From the NCBI RefSeq assembly GCF_020880695.1, contig NZ_JAJIWO010000002.1, forward strand, positions 558,432 to 622,431: a DNA stretch of 64,000 bases, written 5' to 3'. Below are positions 17,542-27,234 of the stretch, piece after piece. The notes beneath the pieces were generated by a model. The model ran no database searches and was not told the DNA's origin. It saw nothing but the letters and a program-made list of their open reading frames with translations. Position numbers and translations under genes: made by a program. Within the stretch, counting starts at the first letter, position 1; each line of letters begins with the position of its first letter. The stretch comes from Mucilaginibacter sp. UR6-11 (lineage in GTDB: Bacteria > Bacteroidota > Bacteroidia > Sphingobacteriales > Sphingobacteriaceae).

Positions 17542-18372
17542 ATGAGTTCGTCAACAAGTAACATGATATTAAAATTGAAGATACTTATAGCAAAACAACT
17601 TTTGCCTTTTTATAGGTTTTATACAGTCTATATCAACAAATTTCAATACGATCCAGACAATTATAAAGATAGTTTTATATCATTATCAGATAAAGTTGAT
17701 GGGGTTAAATTAGATCACGCCAGGGAAATTATTTACGTTTTTTGGACTGGTAATAACGACCTCACGGATAATAGACGGAAATCTTTAAAATCATTAGTAG
17801 AAAACGCTGGTGTTGCGATAAAACTAGTAACGCCAAATAATTTAACTGAATATATACTGGAGGAATTTCCCTTACATCCAGCTTATGATTACTTGTCGTT
17901 AGTTCACAAGGCAGATTATTTGCGTGGTTATTTTATGTTACATTATGGAGGCGGGTATTCAGACATTAAACATTGCCTTGACTCCTGGAAAAATTTATTT
18001 ATCAAACTAAATGGTGACGATAATAAATGGGTTTTGGGTGTGAGAGAAAAGTATCCAGGCGGAACTATCGATTTAGATAACATACTCGGAAAAGACCTAA
18101 AAAAATATTACACAATATTGATTACAAACGGTGCTTATATATATAAACCCAATTCGCCAATCTGTCGAGAATGGATGGATGAGGTTCATCGCAGATTGGA
18201 TATTTTTTTTCCTGAACTAGTTAAAAATCCGGGAGGAATTTTTGGTGGAGATAACTATCCCATACCTTGGGCGTATATACTTGGCCACGTAATGCAACCC
18301 CTGATTTTAAAATATAATGATAAGGTTATTTACCGCAACAAGAAATTATACTCAATAAGTAACTATCGTTAA
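17542..18372 (+). CDS. Capsular polysaccharide synthesis glycosyltransferase (DXD-type sugar-binding region)
   Basis: A 276-residue putative glycosyltransferase of the Caps_synth/Gly_transf_sug type. The region IIYVFWTGNNDLTDNRRKSL near residue 60 and HKADYLRGYFMLHYGGGYSDIK near residue 125-145 match the fold in which the acidic YSDIK motif replaces the usual DXD and binds metal and nucleotide sugar. The donor and acceptor are unknown. The start ATG 17542 gives a hydrophilic then mildly hydrophobic N-terminus (LLPFYRFYTVYIN), and a later start is possible. It lies between wzx and a GT2 gene, 8 bases before the latter. Confidence 0.78.
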   Translation: MSSSTSNMILKLKILIAKQLLPFYRFYTVYINKFQYDPDNYKDSFISLSDKVDGVKLDHAREIIYVFWTGNNDLTDNRRKSLKSLVENAGVAIKLVTPNNLTEYILEEFPLHPAYDYLSLVHKADYLRGYFMLHYGGGYSDIKHCLDSWKNLFIKLNGDDNKWVLGVREKYPGGTIDLDNILGKDLKKYYTILITNGAYIYKPNSPICREWMDEVHRRLDIFFPELVKNPGGIFGGDNYPIPWAYILGHVMQPLILKYNDKVIYRNKKLYSISNYR

Positions 18373-18380
18373 ATAGCAAT

Positions 18381-19373
18381 ATGATATTAAGCGTCGTAGT
18401 ACCTGTCTATAATGTTGAGCGTTATTTAGAAAGATGTTTGGATAGTATTTTAAAACAAACCTACCCAAACCTAGAGATCATACTTGTTAACGACGGCTCA
18501 ACTGATGATAGTGAACAAATATGTCTGGACTTCGAAAAAAAGGATTTTCGAATAAAGTGCTTTTTGCAAAGCAACAAAGGGCCAGCCGCTGCGCGTAACT
18601 TTGGTATTAAGATGGCTAAAGGTGACTATATAGGTTTTATTGATGCCGATGACGAAGTGGACGAGCTAATGTTCCAAAATTTAATGGATATCGCCCTCAA
18701 ACATGCAGCAGATATTGTAGTTTCAAATATTAATCTGGTAAGTGAAAGGGGTGTTACTATATTAAATAATAAGATCAAAAAGAATACTTTATTAGAGAAT
18801 GATTATATAAAGAAAAACATTTTGCGCCTTTACTACGAAAATGACTTAGGTAATTTACCGTCAATGGTTAACAAAATCTATTTAACGTCTTTTTTAAAAA
18901 AACATCAATTATTAGTTAATGAAAAACGGATGAGAGCTGAAGACTATTGGTTTAATTTTTATGCCTTTAAAGCAGCCGATTCTGTTTATGCAATAGACGT
19001 AGCTAACTATCACTACTTTACGCAAAATGAAGGTAGTGTTATGAAAAGTTTTAGAGATAATCAGTTTGATAATTATCTCCTAACCAGAAAAGAATTAATT
19101 GAAAATAATGCCACGCTAAAATTTGACATTAATTATCAGGTTTTTGATAAAGAATTTATCGATCATACCAATGAATTTATACTTCTTGCTATTGTAAATG
19201 GCAAAAAACATATTGTTTTTGAAGTTTTAAAAAACGAAGAATTTTTAAAAGCCTTTAACAATATTATTCCTGACAGGATGCATACTAAAATTATAAAAGA
19301 GTTATTAAAATTCAGATTATATGAGTTTGCCTTCCTCTTGTATAAGCTATGGGCTAAACAGTTAGGCAAATAA
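18381..19373 (+). CDS. GT2 family glycosyltransferase
   Basis: A 330-residue GT-A fold glycosyltransferase. The N-terminal MILSVVVPVYNVERYLERCLDSIL and VNDGSTDDS are classical GT2 signatures, and the DXD equivalent is DADD at residues 88-91. It would transfer one sugar of the repeat unit at the cytoplasmic face of the membrane. The C-terminal third has no recognisable domain. Donor and linkage cannot be predicted from the sequence. Confidence 0.9.
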   Translation: MILSVVVPVYNVERYLERCLDSILKQTYPNLEIILVNDGSTDDSEQICLDFEKKDFRIKCFLQSNKGPAAARNFGIKMAKGDYIGFIDADDEVDELMFQNLMDIALKHAADIVVSNINLVSERGVTILNNKIKKNTLLENDYIKKNILRLYYENDLGNLPSMVNKIYLTSFLKKHQLLVNEKRMRAEDYWFNFYAFKAADSVYAIDVANYHYFTQNEGSVMKSFRDNQFDNYLLTRKELIENNATLKFDINYQVFDKEFIDHTNEFILLAIVNGKKHIVFEVLKNEEFLKAFNNIIPDRMHTKIIKELLKFRLYEFAFLLYKLWAKQLGK

Positions 19374-19433
19374 CGGCCTAATGATTATTAATTAGCGCGG
19401 TAAACAAGCTACAATAAACAAAAATTATACCTA

Positions 19434-20438
19434 ATGAAAATATTAATTACAGGCTGTGCTGGATTTATCGGCTTTCATTTAACAGATAAATTGACAAAAT
19501 TGGGGTACAACGTTGTTGGCTTGGATAATCTTAATGATTATTATGATGCAGAATTGAAAGTAAACAGGCTTAAGCATCTTGGTATTACCGTAACCGGGGA
19601 TAATGTTGCCATAAAAAGCGATATTTATGACAATCTGAGATTCATAAAAATGAATTTGGAAGACAAAGACCGTCTGCCGGCATTGTTTTTAGAAAACAAA
19701 TTTGATATTGTGTGTAATCTTGCCGCACAGGCCGGCGTACGTTATAGTATAGAGAAACCCTTTAAATATATAGATAGCAATATTGTAGGGTTTTTAAATG
19801 TGTTGGAAGCTTGCAGAAATCATAATGTTACAAAACTAATTTATGCAAGTAGTTCAAGCATTTACGGGATGAGTGAAAACGTTCCGTTCTCAACAAAGGA
19901 AGTGGTAGATAAACCTATAAGTTTGTACGCTGCCACAAAAAAAAGCAATGAATTAATGGCCTATACCTATAGCCATTTATTTAATATCAAAACGATAGGC
20001 TTGCGTTTTTTTACGGTTTACGGCCCGTGGGGCAGGCCAGACATGGCTATGCATTTATTTACCGACGCAATTTTAAATGGTAAAGCAATAAAAGTTTTTA
20101 ATGATGGCAAATTATCCAGAGACTTTACTTACATAGATGATATTGTTAGCGGCGTTGTTGCTACCATCACGTTAAATAATCAGAGTGATGACAACTACCA
20201 ATTGTATAACATTGGTAATAGCCAACCAGTTCAATTAACAGATTTTATTTCTCAAATAGAATTATGCACCGGTAAAAAAGCAATTAAGAATTTTTTGCCA
20301 ATGCAGCCTGGTGATGTGGAGAAAACTTGGGCTGATATCGAAAGTTTTAAAAATGAATATCATTATGAGCCAAAAACCTCTATCGAAATTGGGGTGAAAA
20401 ATTATGTACAGTGGCATAAAGCCTATTACAAGCAATAG
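19434..20438 (+). CDS. NAD-dependent UDP-sugar epimerase (CapI/UDP-glucuronate 4-epimerase-like)
   Basis: A 334-residue extended short-chain dehydrogenase. It has the NAD-binding GCAGFIG at residues 7-13, an SSSSIYG motif and the catalytic YAATK (Tyr165, Lys169). The LDNLNDYYDAELKVNRLKHL stretch is typical of UDP-glucuronate 4-epimerases (CapI/LspL). It probably inverts C4 of a UDP-uronic acid. With the TviB-like dehydrogenase in the same locus, the natural substrate may be UDP-GlcNAcA rather than UDP-GlcA, which is inference. Its stop precedes the next start by a single base. Confidence 0.87.
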   Translation: MKILITGCAGFIGFHLTDKLTKLGYNVVGLDNLNDYYDAELKVNRLKHLGITVTGDNVAIKSDIYDNLRFIKMNLEDKDRLPALFLENKFDIVCNLAAQAGVRYSIEKPFKYIDSNIVGFLNVLEACRNHNVTKLIYASSSSIYGMSENVPFSTKEVVDKPISLYAATKKSNELMAYTYSHLFNIKTIGLRFFTVYGPWGRPDMAMHLFTDAILNGKAIKVFNDGKLSRDFTYIDDIVSGVVATITLNNQSDDNYQLYNIGNSQPVQLTDFISQIELCTGKKAIKNFLPMQPGDVEKTWADIESFKNEYHYEPKTSIEIGVKNYVQWHKAYYKQ

Positions 20439-20439
20439 A

Positions 20440-21435
20440 ATGTTTTTATCAATTATTATTGCAGCTTATAATGTAGAAGATTTTATTGAAAAATGTATCA
20501 GGTCATGCTATGTTCAAAATATTTCGACATTATTATTTGAAATCATTGTTGTTAATGACGGATCAACTGATTCTACAACAAAAATTGTTAATGAACTAAA
20601 AGCGGACATAACAAACCTGGTGTTAGTTGACCAACCTAATTTGGGTTTAGGCGCTGCCAGAAACACAGGTATTGATCATGCATCGGGAGAATATATTTGG
20701 TTGATTGATGGTGATGATTTTATAACTGAAAATATACTTGACGAAATAACTAATGATATTAAAGTTAAGCAACTTGATGTCATGCTGTTAAATTATGCGA
20801 TTACAGATTTGCACTATACCCACATAAAAACAGTTTACCACGATGATTTTCTTGGAGAAGATATAATCACTGGTGGCCAGTATTATAAGCGGCATTATGA
20901 TAAAAGTTACAGCTGGCAATTTATTTTCAGGAAAGATATATTTCAAAAGAATGGCCTTACTTTCAAGGAAAAAATAAACATGCAGGATTCCGAAATTTTG
21001 CCTAAAATAATGAATCACGTCAATAGGCTTGCATTTTTTAATAAAAGCAGCTATTACTATGTTCAACAACCTAATTCTTTCACCAATTCATCTGACGGTG
21101 AAAAACGATATAGATATTTCCAATCTATTATAGTAGTAAAGGAGTCTCTTATAAATTCTTTATCAATAGATAATAATGATCTAAAGCACGGAATAGTTAA
21201 AAAAATAAAAAGCCTGGATGATGTAGTATTTAATCATTTGGTCTTTTTTAAATATGATAAATTGATTTTTTCGAAAATAGTTTCTTTGCTAAAAGACAAT
21301 GGATTTTATCCTTTACAATACGATGCAGAAGGCAAAATGAAGTTAATCAAGTGGGGATTTAACCATCATCCTTTAATTACAAAAAAGCTGATTGACAAAA
21401 TACAAAATTTAAAAATCACCTTGAATAAAAGCTAA
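20440..21435 (+). CDS. GT2 family glycosyltransferase
   Basis: A 331-residue GT-A enzyme beginning MFLSIIIAAYNVEDFIEKCIRS. VVNDGSTDS near residue 40 and IDGDD (Asp90, Asp92, Asp93; numbered from an in-frame count that may shift by one) are the nucleotide and metal binding motifs. An in-frame ATG exists 36 bases upstream inside the epimerase gene, but ATG 20440 restores the family's normal N-terminus and lies directly after the epimerase stop. The acceptor is unknown. The C-terminal half is AT-rich and has no further domain that I recognise. Confidence 0.88.
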   Translation: MFLSIIIAAYNVEDFIEKCIRSCYVQNISTLLFEIIVVNDGSTDSTTKIVNELKADITNLVLVDQPNLGLGAARNTGIDHASGEYIWLIDGDDFITENILDEITNDIKVKQLDVMLLNYAITDLHYTHIKTVYHDDFLGEDIITGGQYYKRHYDKSYSWQFIFRKDIFQKNGLTFKEKINMQDSEILPKIMNHVNRLAFFNKSSYYYVQQPNSFTNSSDGEKRYRYFQSIIVVKESLINSLSIDNNDLKHGIVKKIKSLDDVVFNHLVFFKYDKLIFSKIVSLLKDNGFYPLQYDAEGKMKLIKWGFNHHPLITKKLIDKIQNLKITLNKS

Positions 21436-21545
21436 GTGGTAGCTCAAAAAGGCAATGTAATATAAGTTGCAAAAGGTATAGTATAATCGAGCATTAATTT
21501 TAATGTTCAATACGGCACTTAAATTATATAATATAACAGGAAATA

Positions 21546-22577
21546 ATGGAAATATCTATCGGGAAATCTAATCAATTAAAAGCGCTGGCCATATTGATGA
21601 TGCTGTTTTTGCATTTGTTTAACCGCGAATATAAAGGATTGTTTGAACCTCTGATTTTCATCGGTTCAAAACCATTATCCTATTACATTTCATTGTTTTG
21701 CGACGCTTGTGTACCAATTTTCTGCTTTGTTAGTGGGTATGGCTTATATTATAAATTTAAAAAAAGCGCATTAAATTATAATAACTCAAATGTTGATCGC
21801 ATAAAAAAATTATATATCAATTATTGGATAATACTACTGCTGTTTGCCGTGTTACTTGGGGTGATATTAAATAAAGTTGGTTATCCGGGAAGTTTTGTTA
21901 AGTTTTTATTAAATTTTACTGCGTTAAATAATTCATATAATGGTGCATGGTGGTTTTTCTTCACTTATATATTGTTGGTTTCTTCGTCCAAAATCATCTA
22001 TAATTTCATAGATAACTATTCAATAATTATCGTTTTTGGGTTTGGTTTATTTATATATATACTAACGTTTTATTTCAGAGTATACCGTCCGGCGCAATTT
22101 AATAATGATATTTTAAACTGGTTTCAGGATCAGGTTTGTTTGTATGGTAACTCTTTACTGCCGTTTATAGCAGGCGGTATTGCGCTAAAGGAAAAATGGA
22201 ATACAAAAATAACACAAAAAATGATGTCAATTAAGTATAGAAGCCTGATAGCAATTTTTTGTATCACATTATTAATAGTAATTCACGGCATTATACCCAA
22301 TTTTGTTATTGCACCTTTTTTAGCTATTCCTTTTGTGTTTTTATTTATTCAAATAAAATTGCCGGCTTTTATAAATAAAACATTAGATTATCTTGCTCCG
22401 CATGCTACCAACCTGTGGCTAATACATATGTTTTTTTACATCACTTATTTTAAACAATTTATATATAGCCCTAAATTTGTTATCCTTGTGTTTTTCCTTT
22501 TGGTTTTATGTTGCTTGCTGTCTTCAATTGTAGTAAATATTATTTACAAGCAGGTTATTAAAAGAGTAAACCTATAA
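21546..22577 (+). CDS. Membrane acyltransferase (acyltransferase-3/OafA-like)
   Basis: A 343-residue polytopic membrane protein with about ten helices. The N-terminal KSNQLKALAILMMLFLHLFNREY carries the histidine expected of acyltransferase family 3 (LFLHLF, residue about 22). FCDACVPIFCFVSGYGLYYK is another typical element. Such enzymes O-acetylate surface polysaccharides or lipid-linked units, taking acetyl groups from the cytoplasm. This would decorate one sugar of the repeat unit. Its stop codon shares one base with the following GT4 start (TAATG), so the two are translationally coupled. Confidence 0.85.
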   Translation: MEISIGKSNQLKALAILMMLFLHLFNREYKGLFEPLIFIGSKPLSYYISLFCDACVPIFCFVSGYGLYYKFKKSALNYNNSNVDRIKKLYINYWIILLLFAVLLGVILNKVGYPGSFVKFLLNFTALNNSYNGAWWFFFTYILLVSSSKIIYNFIDNYSIIIVFGFGLFIYILTFYFRVYRPAQFNNDILNWFQDQVCLYGNSLLPFIAGGIALKEKWNTKITQKMMSIKYRSLIAIFCITLLIVIHGIIPNFVIAPFLAIPFVFLFIQIKLPAFINKTLDYLAPHATNLWLIHMFFYITYFKQFIYSPKFVILVFFLLVLCCLLSSIVVNIIYKQVIKRVNL

Positions 22578-23686
22578 TGAAACTGCTTTACATTACAAAT
22601 GGCATTAACGGCGCTGGTGGGTTAGAACGGGTACTTTCAATTAAAACCAAATACCTGGCTGAAGATTACAGATACGATATAACTATTTTGACACTCAACG
22701 AGCTAGTACATGCACCGTTTTATGAATTTTCTGATAAAGTGAAATTGGTTAGTATAAATGTAGGCGGTAATCTTGTTAGTTATATTAAATCTTATATATC
22801 AGGTATTAATAAATTAGTTAAAGATTTTGCCCCCGATGTAATTTCGGTTTGCGACGATGGATTAAAAGGATTTTTTATACCAACAATCCTTAAAAAAAAT
22901 ACTGTAATTATTTATGAGCGTCATGTGTCAAAAGAAATTGAGATGCAGGAAGGATTCTCATTGCTAAAGCAAATCAGTGTTAAAATTAAATGGCTATTAA
23001 TGAATAAACTGGCCAGAAATTTTTCAAAATTTATTGTTCTTACCAATGGAAATATAAAAGAGTGGCCAGGATTGGACAATATTTCTATAATTGCCAATCC
23101 TTTATCATTTTATCCTTCACAAAGTAGTTTGTTGAAAAACAAAAAGATAATTGCTGTGGGTAAACATGGCTACCAAAAAGGATTTGATATATTATTGAGA
23201 TCATGGCAATTGGTACAGCAACTACATCCTGATTGGCAATTAAATATTTATGGTAAAATAGAGCCTGCAGCAAAATTACAGCAATTGGCAAATGAGTTAA
23301 AGGTAAATGAAACCGTTTTTTTTTATCCGCCAGAAAAAAATATTCAGGACAAATATCTTCAATCATCTATCTATGTAATGAGTTCTCGTTATGAGGGTTT
23401 CGGAATGGTACTTATTGAAGCGATGGCTTGTGGTGTCCCATGCGTCTCTTTTGATTGCAATTATGGGCCGTCAGATATTATTCAAAATGAAATAGACGGC
23501 TATGTAGTAGAAAATAGCAACGAAAGAGCTTTGGCTAATAGCATTAATGAATTGATAGCGAAGCCAGATTTGAGAGAAGCAATGGGTGAAAAAGCAAAGC
23601 AAAACGTAAAAAGATTTCTTTCGGAAACGATAGTAAAGCAATGGGATGATCTTTTTAATAAATTAGTAAATGAAAATAATTTTTAG
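22577..23686 (+). CDS. GT4 family glycosyltransferase
   Basis: A 369-residue GT-B glycosyltransferase. The N-terminal GINGAGGLERVLS is the acceptor-side glycine-rich loop, AVGKHGYQKGFDILLRSW begins the donor domain near residue 190, and SSRYEGFGMVLIEAMACGVPCVSFDC is the EX7E-type motif. It overlaps the next gene by 17 bases. The two neighbours look like paralogues, having the same order of motifs. Sugar specificity is unknown. Confidence 0.9.
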   Translation: MKLLYITNGINGAGGLERVLSIKTKYLAEDYRYDITILTLNELVHAPFYEFSDKVKLVSINVGGNLVSYIKSYISGINKLVKDFAPDVISVCDDGLKGFFIPTILKKNTVIIYERHVSKEIEMQEGFSLLKQISVKIKWLLMNKLARNFSKFIVLTNGNIKEWPGLDNISIIANPLSFYPSQSSLLKNKKIIAVGKHGYQKGFDILLRSWQLVQQLHPDWQLNIYGKIEPAAKLQQLANELKVNETVFFYPPEKNIQDKYLQSSIYVMSSRYEGFGMVLIEAMACGVPCVSFDCNYGPSDIIQNEIDGYVVENSNERALANSINELIAKPDLREAMGEKAKQNVKRFLSETIVKQWDDLFNKLVNENNF

Positions 23687-24776
23687 CACAGATCAGATTT
23701 TTCTTCATGGCGGAATTGAAAAAGCAATAGCTGAGAAGGCAAATTACTTTGCAGATAAGCTTGGCTTTGAAGTAACGATACTAACCAATCAGCAAAAAGG
23801 GAAAGATCCAATTTATAAATTAAGCGATAAAATTCAACTAATAGATATTGATATAGATTTAGCCCAAGGCAAAAGTTTTTATTCTTTTTGTAATGTTAAA
23901 CAAATACCTAAAAATTATACACAAATAAAAAAAGTGTTTTATAATATTGACCCTGATGTGGTCATCGTTTGTAACTATGGTTATGATTTTTATATGATAC
24001 CATTTTTGCACAAAAAGTCAAAAAAAATAAAAGAGTTTCATTCCTCACGTTATTTTGAATCAACAGACAGGCATGTTACCAAATCTTTCTTTAAACATTC
24101 TTATTATAAAATTAATGATTGGGTAGAGTCAAAATACACTCACGTTGTAGTTTTAAATAAAGACGAGGTGCCATACTACAATAGTAATAATGTAGTTGTT
24201 ATTCCAAATCCTATTAGTGTATCAAACAAACAAGCTTTACTAACCTGCAAAGCTGTAATAGCTGCTGGCAGGATAGCTCCGGTAAAGGGGTTTGACAAAC
24301 TAATAAAAGCCTGGAAAATAGTTAATCTGTCGGATCCTCAATGGGAACTGCATATTTACGGTGATGACTATTTGCAAACCAGGCAAAAATTAGAAAAGCT
24401 AATACATGAAAACGGTTTATCAAGCACTGTTATTTTCAAGGGGACATCATCCGATATGACAGAAACATTTTTAAATTACAGTTTATATGCGATGAGCTCC
24501 GTAACAGAGTGCTTCCCAATGGTGTTATTGGAGGCGTTATCCGTAGGTTTACCAATAGTATCTTTTGATTGCCCTAACGGGCCAAGAAATATACTTACCA
24601 ATCAGGAAGATGGCTTATTGGCTCAGGATCAAAATTCTGCCGATTTGGCTAAGAAACTTTTAGTCCTGATCCAGGATGTAGAAAAAAGAAAGAAGTTTGG
24701 TATGCAAGCAAAAATTAACTCTCAAAAATTTGATACTGCTACAGTGATGAAGAATTGGGTTAACTTGTTCAATTAA
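23670..24776 (+). CDS. GT4 family glycosyltransferase
   Basis: A 368-residue GT-B glycosyltransferase. FLHGGIEKAIAEKANYF near residue 12 and AAGRIAPVKGFDKLIKAW near residue 190 define the two domains. SSVTECFPMVLLEALSVGLPIVSFDCPNGPRN is the donor-binding EX7E-type region. The start lies inside the end of the previous GT4 gene, and the stop is one base from the polymerase gene, so the block 21546-25863 is tightly packed. The similarity with its upstream neighbour suggests an old duplication. Confidence 0.9.
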   Translation: MKIIFSTDQIFLHGGIEKAIAEKANYFADKLGFEVTILTNQQKGKDPIYKLSDKIQLIDIDIDLAQGKSFYSFCNVKQIPKNYTQIKKVFYNIDPDVVIVCNYGYDFYMIPFLHKKSKKIKEFHSSRYFESTDRHVTKSFFKHSYYKINDWVESKYTHVVVLNKDEVPYYNSNNVVVIPNPISVSNKQALLTCKAVIAAGRIAPVKGFDKLIKAWKIVNLSDPQWELHIYGDDYLQTRQKLEKLIHENGLSSTVIFKGTSSDMTETFLNYSLYAMSSVTECFPMVLLEALSVGLPIVSFDCPNGPRNILTNQEDGLLAQDQNSADLAKKLLVLIQDVEKRKKFGMQAKINSQKFDTATVMKNWVNLFN

Positions 24777-24777
24777 T

Positions 24778-25863
24778 ATGTTTGACTTTATACCTTTACA
24801 ACAATACGCATTCGTCTATTATATTACTATATTAATTATAGTATCTATAGTGTTTTTAAACACTCAAACTAACAACATAACTTCATTTAGGAATAAGCGC
24901 TTTATTACAAATACAAGCATTTTATTAGTTGTATTTACTGTTTTGTATATGGGTTTGCGGCCAATAAGCGGTCGTTATTTTGGCGACACTGCTACATATA
25001 ATGGATATTTTATGCTTTATAAAAAAGGTGTAGCTATCTTACCCGGCACAGACTATTTATTTCACTTTTTTACTAAAGAATGCGCCCGCATAATGAGTGC
25101 GCAAATGTATTTTTTAATTTGTGCGGCGCTCTTTATACTACCTATGTGCTTCGCCAGTAAATTTTGGAGCAAAAAACTATGGGGATATTCATTTTTGTTC
25201 TTGGTGACATCCTTCTCGTTTTGGGCCGCCGGAACAAACGGAATGAGGAGCGCTATCGCAACATCATTTGTTTTAATGGCTTTTTCAAGAAAGGGGCTTA
25301 TAAGTAAAATATTATGGTTTGTGTTAGCGGTTGGTTTTCATAAATCTATGTTGCTAATTGTTGGGGCTTATATAATGACATTATATGTAAAAAATATTGT
25401 TTGGTATTTTTATGGTTGGTTGCTTTGCATTCCGTTATCACTGATTATGCCCGGTTTTTGGGAGAATCTGTTTGCTGGATTAATAAGCGATGATCGTGTA
25501 AATTATTTAACCAGAGGAAATGCGGAAGGAGAAGGCTTTGCTTACACTGGCTTCCGATGGGACTTTTTAATATATAGTACTATCCCGGTTTGTTTTGCCT
25601 ATTATTTTATATACAAAAAGAAGTTTATTGATCCTGTTTATTCTCAACTGGTAGGGGTTTACTTAACTACAAATGCTTTTTGGATATTGGTTATTAGAGC
25701 AAACTTCTCTAATAGGTTTGCCTATTTATCCTGGTTTATGATGGGGATTATCATATGTTATCCCTTAACTGTAAAGCGTATCTTAAAAAATCAAAATCAA
25801 AAAATCGGGTATATTTTAATAGCCTATTTTGCATTTACATTTTTAATGGATGCTATTCATTAG
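24778..25863 (+). CDS. EpsG/Wzy-like polysaccharide polymerase
   Basis: A 361-residue membrane protein with about ten helices and weak primary sequence conservation, typical of Wzy-type polymerases. The YMGLRPISGRYFGDTATYNGYF region (about residues 60-80) is the conserved extracellular element of the EpsG family, and FWAAGTNGMRSAIATSF near 150 is another. It should join flipped repeat units at the periplasmic face. It is the only polymerase candidate in the locus, so a Wzy-dependent pathway is the best reading. Confidence 0.83.
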   Translation: MFDFIPLQQYAFVYYITILIIVSIVFLNTQTNNITSFRNKRFITNTSILLVVFTVLYMGLRPISGRYFGDTATYNGYFMLYKKGVAILPGTDYLFHFFTKECARIMSAQMYFLICAALFILPMCFASKFWSKKLWGYSFLFLVTSFSFWAAGTNGMRSAIATSFVLMAFSRKGLISKILWFVLAVGFHKSMLLIVGAYIMTLYVKNIVWYFYGWLLCIPLSLIMPGFWENLFAGLISDDRVNYLTRGNAEGEGFAYTGFRWDFLIYSTIPVCFAYYFIYKKKFIDPVYSQLVGVYLTTNAFWILVIRANFSNRFAYLSWFMMGIIICYPLTVKRILKNQNQKIGYILIAYFAFTFLMDAIH

Positions 25864-25910
25864 TATTGTGAAAAGCCTAACTGTCTCTACGTTTACTCCT
25901 AATGGGCATA

Positions 25911-25941
25911 TTGTTTATACTGATAACTCAAATTACATTTA
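25911..25941 (+). promoter_or_regulatory. Candidate internal promoter upstream of wecB
   Basis: TTG at 25911-25913, a 20-base spacer and TACATTTA at 25934-25941 match the Bacteroidota promoter except for the last base of TAnnTTTG. The 213-base gap before wecB, large for this locus, supports an internal start. The remainder of the gap shows no gene. Confidence 0.3.
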
Positions 25942-26076
25942 GATGTGTTGTTAAATTTAGGGAGGATGTTTTAACAGTTTCTAGTATATTAATAAAGGTA
26001 TCAGGAAACGCACTTAATTCGGTTACAATACTAAAAATAGATTTTCCAATCGCACTTATGAATAATAATAATTAAA

Positions 26077-27234
26077 ATGAAAAAAATACTACTAGTATTT
26101 GGCACACGTCCTGAAGCCATTAAAATGGCACCTCTAGTTAAAGAATTTCAAAAAAATGCTAAAGAATTCCAAACAATTATATGTATTTCCGGTCAACATC
26201 GCGAAATGCTTGACCAGGTCCTTTCATTGTTTAAAATTGTTGCGGATTTTGATTTGAATATAATGAAGCAAGGGCAAGATCTTTATGATATTACAACCAA
26301 TGTGTTAATGGGAATGAAAAATGTATTAGAAATGGTCAAGCCTGATTTAGTATTAGTACATGGAGATACTACAACGTCTTTCGCGACTTCATTGGCAGCC
26401 TTTTATCAACAGATACCAGTCGCTCATATTGAGGCTGGCCTTAGAACAAACGATATTTATAGTCCTTGGCCAGAAGAATTAAACCGGCAAATTACAAGCA
26501 AAATAGCTAAATACCATTTTTCTCCAACTAGCTCCTGTAAAGAGAATTTGATTAAAGAAGGTGTGCCAGATTCAAGTGTTTTTGTTACAGGTAATACTGT
26601 TATTGACACCTTGAAAATTGTTGATAATATGATAAATACTGATGCTAGTATCGGTGAAAAAGTTCAATTGTCGTTACAAAATATGGGCTATGATATTAAT
26701 CGAATGAATCATAATAGAAGGCTAATTTTGATAACAGGACATAGAAGAGAGAATTTCGGAGATGGGTTTCTAAATATATGTAAAGCTATTAAACATCTAG
26801 CCGAAAAATTCCCACAAGTTGATTTTGTTTATCCAATGCATCTAAACCAAAATGTAAGGAAGCCTATTAAACTAATTTTTGGAGAATTTAGTGATATTGA
26901 CAACTTGTTTTTTATAGAGCCATTGGAATATTTGGAATTTGTTTACTTGATGGGGAAAAGCCATTTGATACTAACAGATAGCGGCGGTATCCAGGAAGAA
27001 GCTCCTGGCTTGGGCAAACCTGTCCTCGTTATGAGGGATACTACAGAAAGGCCAGAGGCGGTAAAGGCCGGTACAGTGAAATTGGTTGGAACCAATACTG
27101 AAAAAATTATAAATGAAGTATCGATGCTTTTAAATGATAGTATATATTATGAATCAATGACTAAAATTGCTAATCCTTATGGTGATGGAACTGCGTCAAA
27201 AAAGATATTTAAATTGGTAAAAGAGAATTTATGA
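26077..27234 (+). CDS. wecB: UDP-N-acetylglucosamine 2-epimerase (non-hydrolysing)
   Basis: A 385-residue GT-B-like epimerase. GTRPEAIKMAPL at residues 9-20, VHGDTTTSFATSLAAFY near 95, HIEAGLRTNDIYSPWPEELNR near 117 and LTDSGGIQEEAPGLGKPVLVMRDTTERPEA near 305 are all diagnostic of WecB. It interconverts UDP-GlcNAc and UDP-ManNAc in the cytoplasm. The ManNAc could enter the polymer directly or be oxidised to ManNAcA by the dehydrogenase encoded at 14581. The gene ends ATGA, sharing 4 bases with the next gene. Confidence 0.95.
   Translation: MKKILLVFGTRPEAIKMAPLVKEFQKNAKEFQTIICISGQHREMLDQVLSLFKIVADFDLNIMKQGQDLYDITTNVLMGMKNVLEMVKPDLVLVHGDTTTSFATSLAAFYQQIPVAHIEAGLRTNDIYSPWPEELNRQITSKIAKYHFSPTSSCKENLIKEGVPDSSVFVTGNTVIDTLKIVDNMINTDASIGEKVQLSLQNMGYDINRMNHNRRLILITGHRRENFGDGFLNICKAIKHLAEKFPQVDFVYPMHLNQNVRKPIKLIFGEFSDIDNLFFIEPLEYLEFVYLMGKSHLILTDSGGIQEEAPGLGKPVLVMRDTTERPEAVKAGTVKLVGTNTEKIINEVSMLLNDSIYYESMTKIANPYGDGTASKKIFKLVKENL

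Noticed and set aside
22577..24776. The two adjacent GT4 genes as one gene split by a frameshift
   Set aside because: Each encodes a full-length two-domain GT-B enzyme with its own N-terminal and donor motifs; the 17-base overlap is normal for this operon.
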